Source of the DNA: CAYYAQ01 sp964469555
GTDB lineage: Bacteria; Planctomycetota; UBA1135; UBA2386
Length of the DNA stretch: 7,411 bases
Direction of reading: 5' to 3'
Assembly: GCA_964469555.1 (NCBI GenBank)
Contig: CAYYAQ010000211.1
Coordinates: 1 to 7,411 of the forward strand
Shown: in pieces, positions 4,508 to 7,411 of the stretch
Position numbering within the stretch: the stretch's first letter is position 1
Layout: each line of letters opens with the position of its first letter
The notes under the pieces: model-generated
Database searches by the model: none
What the model saw: the letters and a program-made list of their open reading frames with translations, nothing else
What the model was told of the DNA's origin: nothing
Made by a program: the position numbers and the translations under genes

Positions 4508-7219
4508 ATGCGTTGTTGCTCGACGATCTTCACTCTCCTTCTGCTGGCGGGCTCTCTCGTCGGATCGTTGGCCGCGCAGGTGCGGATCGCCGAGTTCATG
4601 GCGAACAACAACCTCGTTCTGGCCGACGCCGAGGGTGACTGGCCGGATTGGATCGAACTCGAGAACGTCGGTACCAGCTCGGTCAATCTGGGTGGTTGGT
4701 ACCTGACGGACTCCGCGAACAAACCGACCAAGTGGCAACTGCCGAGTCCGACCACCCTCGGCGCCGGACAGCGCCTCGTCGTGTTCGCGTCGGGCAAGGA
4801 CCGCGCTGTCGCCGGCAAGCGGCTACACACGAACTTCAAGCTGAAGAGCGACGGCGAGTACCTCGCACTGCTCTCGCCGAACCGCAGTGTGGTGTCGCGG
4901 TTCGCGCCGACCTTTCCGCCGCAGTTTCCGGACGTCTCCTACGGTTTCGACAGCAGTGGGGTGGGCTACTTTCCATCGTCGACTCCCGGGGCCGCGAACG
5001 GGTCCACGCAGCCTGTTGTGGGCCTCGCGCAATTCACACCACTCGCGCCGAAGAACACCGATCCGGTCGTCGTCACGGCCGAGCTAATCCACGATTCGAA
5101 GACGCCGCCCAACTCGGTCTCCCTCCGCTACCGGGTGAACTTCGGCAGCGAGTCGGCCGTCGCGATGCGGGACGACGGGCTGGGTGGGGATCTGCGGGCC
5201 GGAGATCACATCTGGACCGGCACGATTCCGCGGGGTAGCCCAGCAGGCAGCATGCTGCGCTGGCGGGTCCGCGCGGCGTTCGGTGCGTTCGTCGCACCCG
5301 GGCCGTTGTTCAGGAGCCCGACGAATTCTCCGCAGTACTTCGGGGCGCTCATCGCGGACCCGTCTGTCACGTCGGTCCTGCCGATCCTGCGATGGTGGGT
5401 GCAGAGTCCGTTGGCTGCGGAAACCCGCACCGGCACGCGCTGCGCGGTCGCGTACGAGGGCGCGTTTTACGACAACGTGTTCGTCCGCCGGCGCGGCGGC
5501 AGCTCGAACAACTGGCCGAAGAAGAACTTCAAGTTCGACTTCAACCGCGGCTACGCGCTCCTCTACGCCGCCGGCGCGCACGAAGCCGAGGAGCTCAACG
5601 CCAACTCGACGTGGAGCGACAAGTCGTTCGTGCGGCAGATCCTGTCTTTCGAGATCTACGACCGTGCCGGGGCAGCGGGCTGCGAGTCGTTCCCATTTCG
5701 AATGGAGCAGAACGGCAAGTTCCACAGCGCGGCGATCTTCGTCGAGCAGCCTGACGAGCGCCTGCTCGAACGCGAGGGTCTGGATCCCCGCGGAGCGCTC
5801 TACAAGATGTTCAACACGTTGACCTCGGCGACGAACGGTGTCGAGAAGAAGACGCGAACGTGGGAGAGCCACGGGGATCTGCAAGCCCTGGTCAACGGCG
5901 TCATTCTCACCGGCAAGCCGCTCGAGCGATTCCTGTTCGATCACGTCGACCTCCCTGCCGTGCTCGACTACATCGCCGCAACCGTGTTGATCCACGATCA
6001 GGATCACGTGCACAAGAACCACTTCCTCTACCGCGACACCGAGGGAGATCGCGAGTGGCGGTTCCTCCCCTGGGACAAGGACCTGACCATCGGCCGCAAC
6101 TACTTCAAGCAGTACGGTGTGCTCAACGACGTCATCTGGGCGAGCCACGATCCCGCGAGCCATCCACTGTTCGGCGACCGCAACCACACGAATCCGGGCG
6201 GGCGTTGGAACCGTTTGATCGACGCGTGCCACGGCACACCGCGCATTCGCGCGATGTTCCTTCGTCGCCTGCGCACGTTGATGGACGAGATCCTGCAGTC
6301 GGGCACGACTCCCCGTGCCTTGCGCTCGATCGAACAGCGGCTCGATGCCCTGAAGAGCCAGATGAGCAAGGACGTCGCGTTGGACCAGGGGCGATGGGGC
6401 ATACCCAGCTACTGGAACAGGACGATCGACTTCGCCAAGGGTCTGGGGCGCGTCGAGAGCCTCTATTTCAACCCGCGCCGCGAGCACCTGTTCATCACGC
6501 ACGGCTCGTCCGCGACCGGCATCATCCCCAAACGACAGGCGGCGAACCTGGCACTCGCGTTCGGACACATCGAGTCATCGCCGACGTCGGGTGACCAGGA
6601 CGAGGAGTACATCGAAGTCGTCAACTGCAACAAGGTCGCCGTCGACGTCTCCGGCTGGAAACTCGGCGGGGACGTGAAGTTCGAGTTCGAGCCGGGCACC
6701 GTCATCGGGCCGGGCGAAGTGCTCCACGTGTCGCCAGTCCTGCACAAGTTTCGCGCACGCACGACGGGTCCGCGCGGCAACCTGGGGCTGTTCGTGGTGG
6801 GGCCGTACATCGGTCGTCTGGATCCAGCCGCTTCGCTTTGGATCAAGGACGGCAACCGACTGGTCACGAGCAACGGAGGCTTCGCCTACACGATGACGAC
6901 GACCGGCCAGGGCGACGTCCGAATCTCGGTGACCGGCGCGAAGCCGAAGATCGAGCTATTCACGCTTGTATCAATAACGACCAGTCATCCGCTGGGTTGC
7001 GGTCCGTTGTTCGGCGTCGGCCTTGATGCGCTGTGGGTCGCGGACCTGCCTCTCGGGGCCCATCCGCTGCACGTGCTTACGGACGCGAGTGGCAGTTACG
7101 TCTACTCCTCCGGTTCGGGCGTCGTTCCGCGGGGCCTCACACTGGACAGCTGTGTGGTGGAAGTCGATCGCGTGGCCCGAACGCTGCGATCGAGTGCGGT
7201 TCGCCGAGTGAAGTTCTGA
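4508..7219 (+). CDS. Secreted CotH-kinase protein with flanking lamin-tail domains
   Basis: This encodes 903 residues. The signal peptide runs about 1-23 (hydrophobic 7-21, cleavage L-A-A|Q). A lamin-tail domain covers about 24-146, with 'DWIELEN' (47-53), 'GGWYLTD' (62-68) and 'VFASGKDR' (92-99). A beta-rich linker (about 165-260) contains D-D-G-L-G-G-D and A-G-D-H. The CotH-kinase region spans about 290-630: N-F-K-F-D-F (340-345), S-D-K-S-F-V-R-Q-I-L (370-379), V-E-Q-P-D-E-R-L-L (412-420), H-D-Q-D-H-V-H-K-N-H-F-L-Y-R-D (496-510) and P-W-D-K-D-L-T (521-527). The last is the acidic metal-binding signature of the family. CotH proteins are atypical kinases that phosphorylate secreted or coat proteins on Ser; these residues suggest an active enzyme, acting outside the cytoplasm. 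A second lamin-tail domain covers about 681-785, then a C-terminal beta domain (about 815-903). The ATG has no clear ribosome-binding site and lies six bases after the Kelch stop, so translational coupling is likely. A/T-ended codons cluster at 817-823. Lamin-tail domains may serve in binding or attachment. Confidence 0.92.
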   Translation: MRCCSTIFTLLLLAGSLVGSLAAQVRIAEFMANNNLVLADAEGDWPDWIELENVGTSSVNLGGWYLTDSANKPTKWQLPSPTTLGAGQRLVVFASGKDRAVAGKRLHTNFKLKSDGEYLALLSPNRSVVSRFAPTFPPQFPDVSYGFDSSGVGYFPSSTPGAANGSTQPVVGLAQFTPLAPKNTDPVVVTAELIHDSKTPPNSVSLRYRVNFGSESAVAMRDDGLGGDLRAGDHIWTGTIPRGSPAGSMLRWRVRAAFGAFVAPGPLFRSPTNSPQYFGALIADPSVTSVLPILRWWVQSPLAAETRTGTRCAVAYEGAFYDNVFVRRRGGSSNNWPKKNFKFDFNRGYALLYAAGAHEAEELNANSTWSDKSFVRQILSFEIYDRAGAAGCESFPFRMEQNGKFHSAAIFVEQPDERLLEREGLDPRGALYKMFNTLTSATNGVEKKTRTWESHGDLQALVNGVILTGKPLERFLFDHVDLPAVLDYIAATVLIHDQDHVHKNHFLYRDTEGDREWRFLPWDKDLTIGRNYFKQYGVLNDVIWASHDPASHPLFGDRNHTNPGGRWNRLIDACHGTPRIRAMFLRRLRTLMDEILQSGTTPRALRSIEQRLDALKSQMSKDVALDQGRWGIPSYWNRTIDFAKGLGRVESLYFNPRREHLFITHGSSATGIIPKRQAANLALAFGHIESSPTSGDQDEEYIEVVNCNKVAVDVSGWKLGGDVKFEFEPGTVIGPGEVLHVSPVLHKFRARTTGPRGNLGLFVVGPYIGRLDPAASLWIKDGNRLVTSNGGFAYTMTTTGQGDVRISVTGAKPKIELFTLVSITTSHPLGCGPLFGVGLDALWVADLPLGAHPLHVLTDASGSYVYSSGSGVVPRGLTLDSCVVEVDRVARTLRSSAVRRVKF

Positions 7220-7411
7220 AGTAGTTCGCCGACCCCCATCGCTCACAGCGGGCTCGACATCACGCTACGGTCGGGCGGCCGCTCGCGACCCTCTCGACTT
7301 TGGGTCACGAAGCACCTCTCACACCATATCCCCCCGAAGGAGATGCGAGCATAGACGTTCCAAGCTGCAATTCCGGCGTCTCCCCCACCAAGAACCCCGA
7401 CGTCACCGCCG
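7220..7411. other. Region after the operon; possible start of a further gene
   Basis: No complete gene is visible. GAAGGAG at 7336-7342 is the best ribosome-binding sequence in the window. The ATG beginning at 7343 directly after it hits a stop after three codons. Eight bases after GAAGGAG, at 7351, an ATA begins a frame that stays open to the window edge with almost all G/C-ended codons (I-D-V-P-S-C-N-S-G...). In the same frame the only conventional start seen is a TTG at 7300. On the minus strand a frame is also open from the window edge to a TGA at 7243-7245, so the coding strand is undecided. A partial inverted repeat (GGTCG at 7269, CGACC at 7286) surrounds a GCGGCCGC palindrome and could be a weak terminator for the operon. 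Confidence 0.3.

Noticed and set aside
5084..6568. A 494-codon open frame on the minus strand opposite the CotH gene
   Set aside because: It lies wholly inside the CotH gene on the other strand, has the low-complexity Arg/Val/Ala/Glu composition of a GC-rich shadow frame, and shows no recognisable domain.

Overview
The window is GC-rich, densely coding DNA that looks like a member of the Planctomycetota. The main clue is a run of three large secreted proteins with architectures I associate with that phylum: a secreted beta-sandwich protein, a secreted Kelch beta-propeller protein, and a secreted CotH-kinase protein flanked by lamin-tail domains. The first two end in the same C-terminal domain. 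The phylum assignment comes from recognising these patterns; no database search was run.

Layout. Positions 1-840 hold the 3' part of a double-hotdog MaoC-type enoyl-CoA hydratase gene that begins before the window. Positions 841-1283 hold no intact gene. They contain a decayed remnant of the C-terminal end of what looks like an IS91-type transposase (about 925-1173) and a hairpin (1243-1258). A small lysine-rich orphan gene lies on the minus strand (1284-1592). It is separated by a spacer of about 200 bases, with a promoter-like sequence and a nine-C tract, from the plus-strand gene at 1792-2895, which encodes a secreted protein. That gene is followed by a strong 12-bp hairpin at 2925-2952. 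A new transcription unit then carries the Kelch protein (3104-4501) and the CotH-kinase/lamin-tail protein (4508-7219), only six bases apart and almost certainly one operon. The last 190 bases hold no complete gene. They do contain a strong ribosome-binding sequence in front of an open frame that lacks a normal start codon.

How the genes may work together. The MaoC-type enzyme belongs to CoA-thioester metabolism and has no evident link to the rest. The three secreted proteins probably act outside the cytoplasm. The shared C-terminal domain could be a sorting, anchoring or adhesion module. The tight pairing of a secreted CotH-type kinase with a Kelch propeller suggests a kinase and its partner or substrate. 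This is inference from gene order and family knowledge.

I saw no tRNA, rRNA, CRISPR array or intact insertion sequence.
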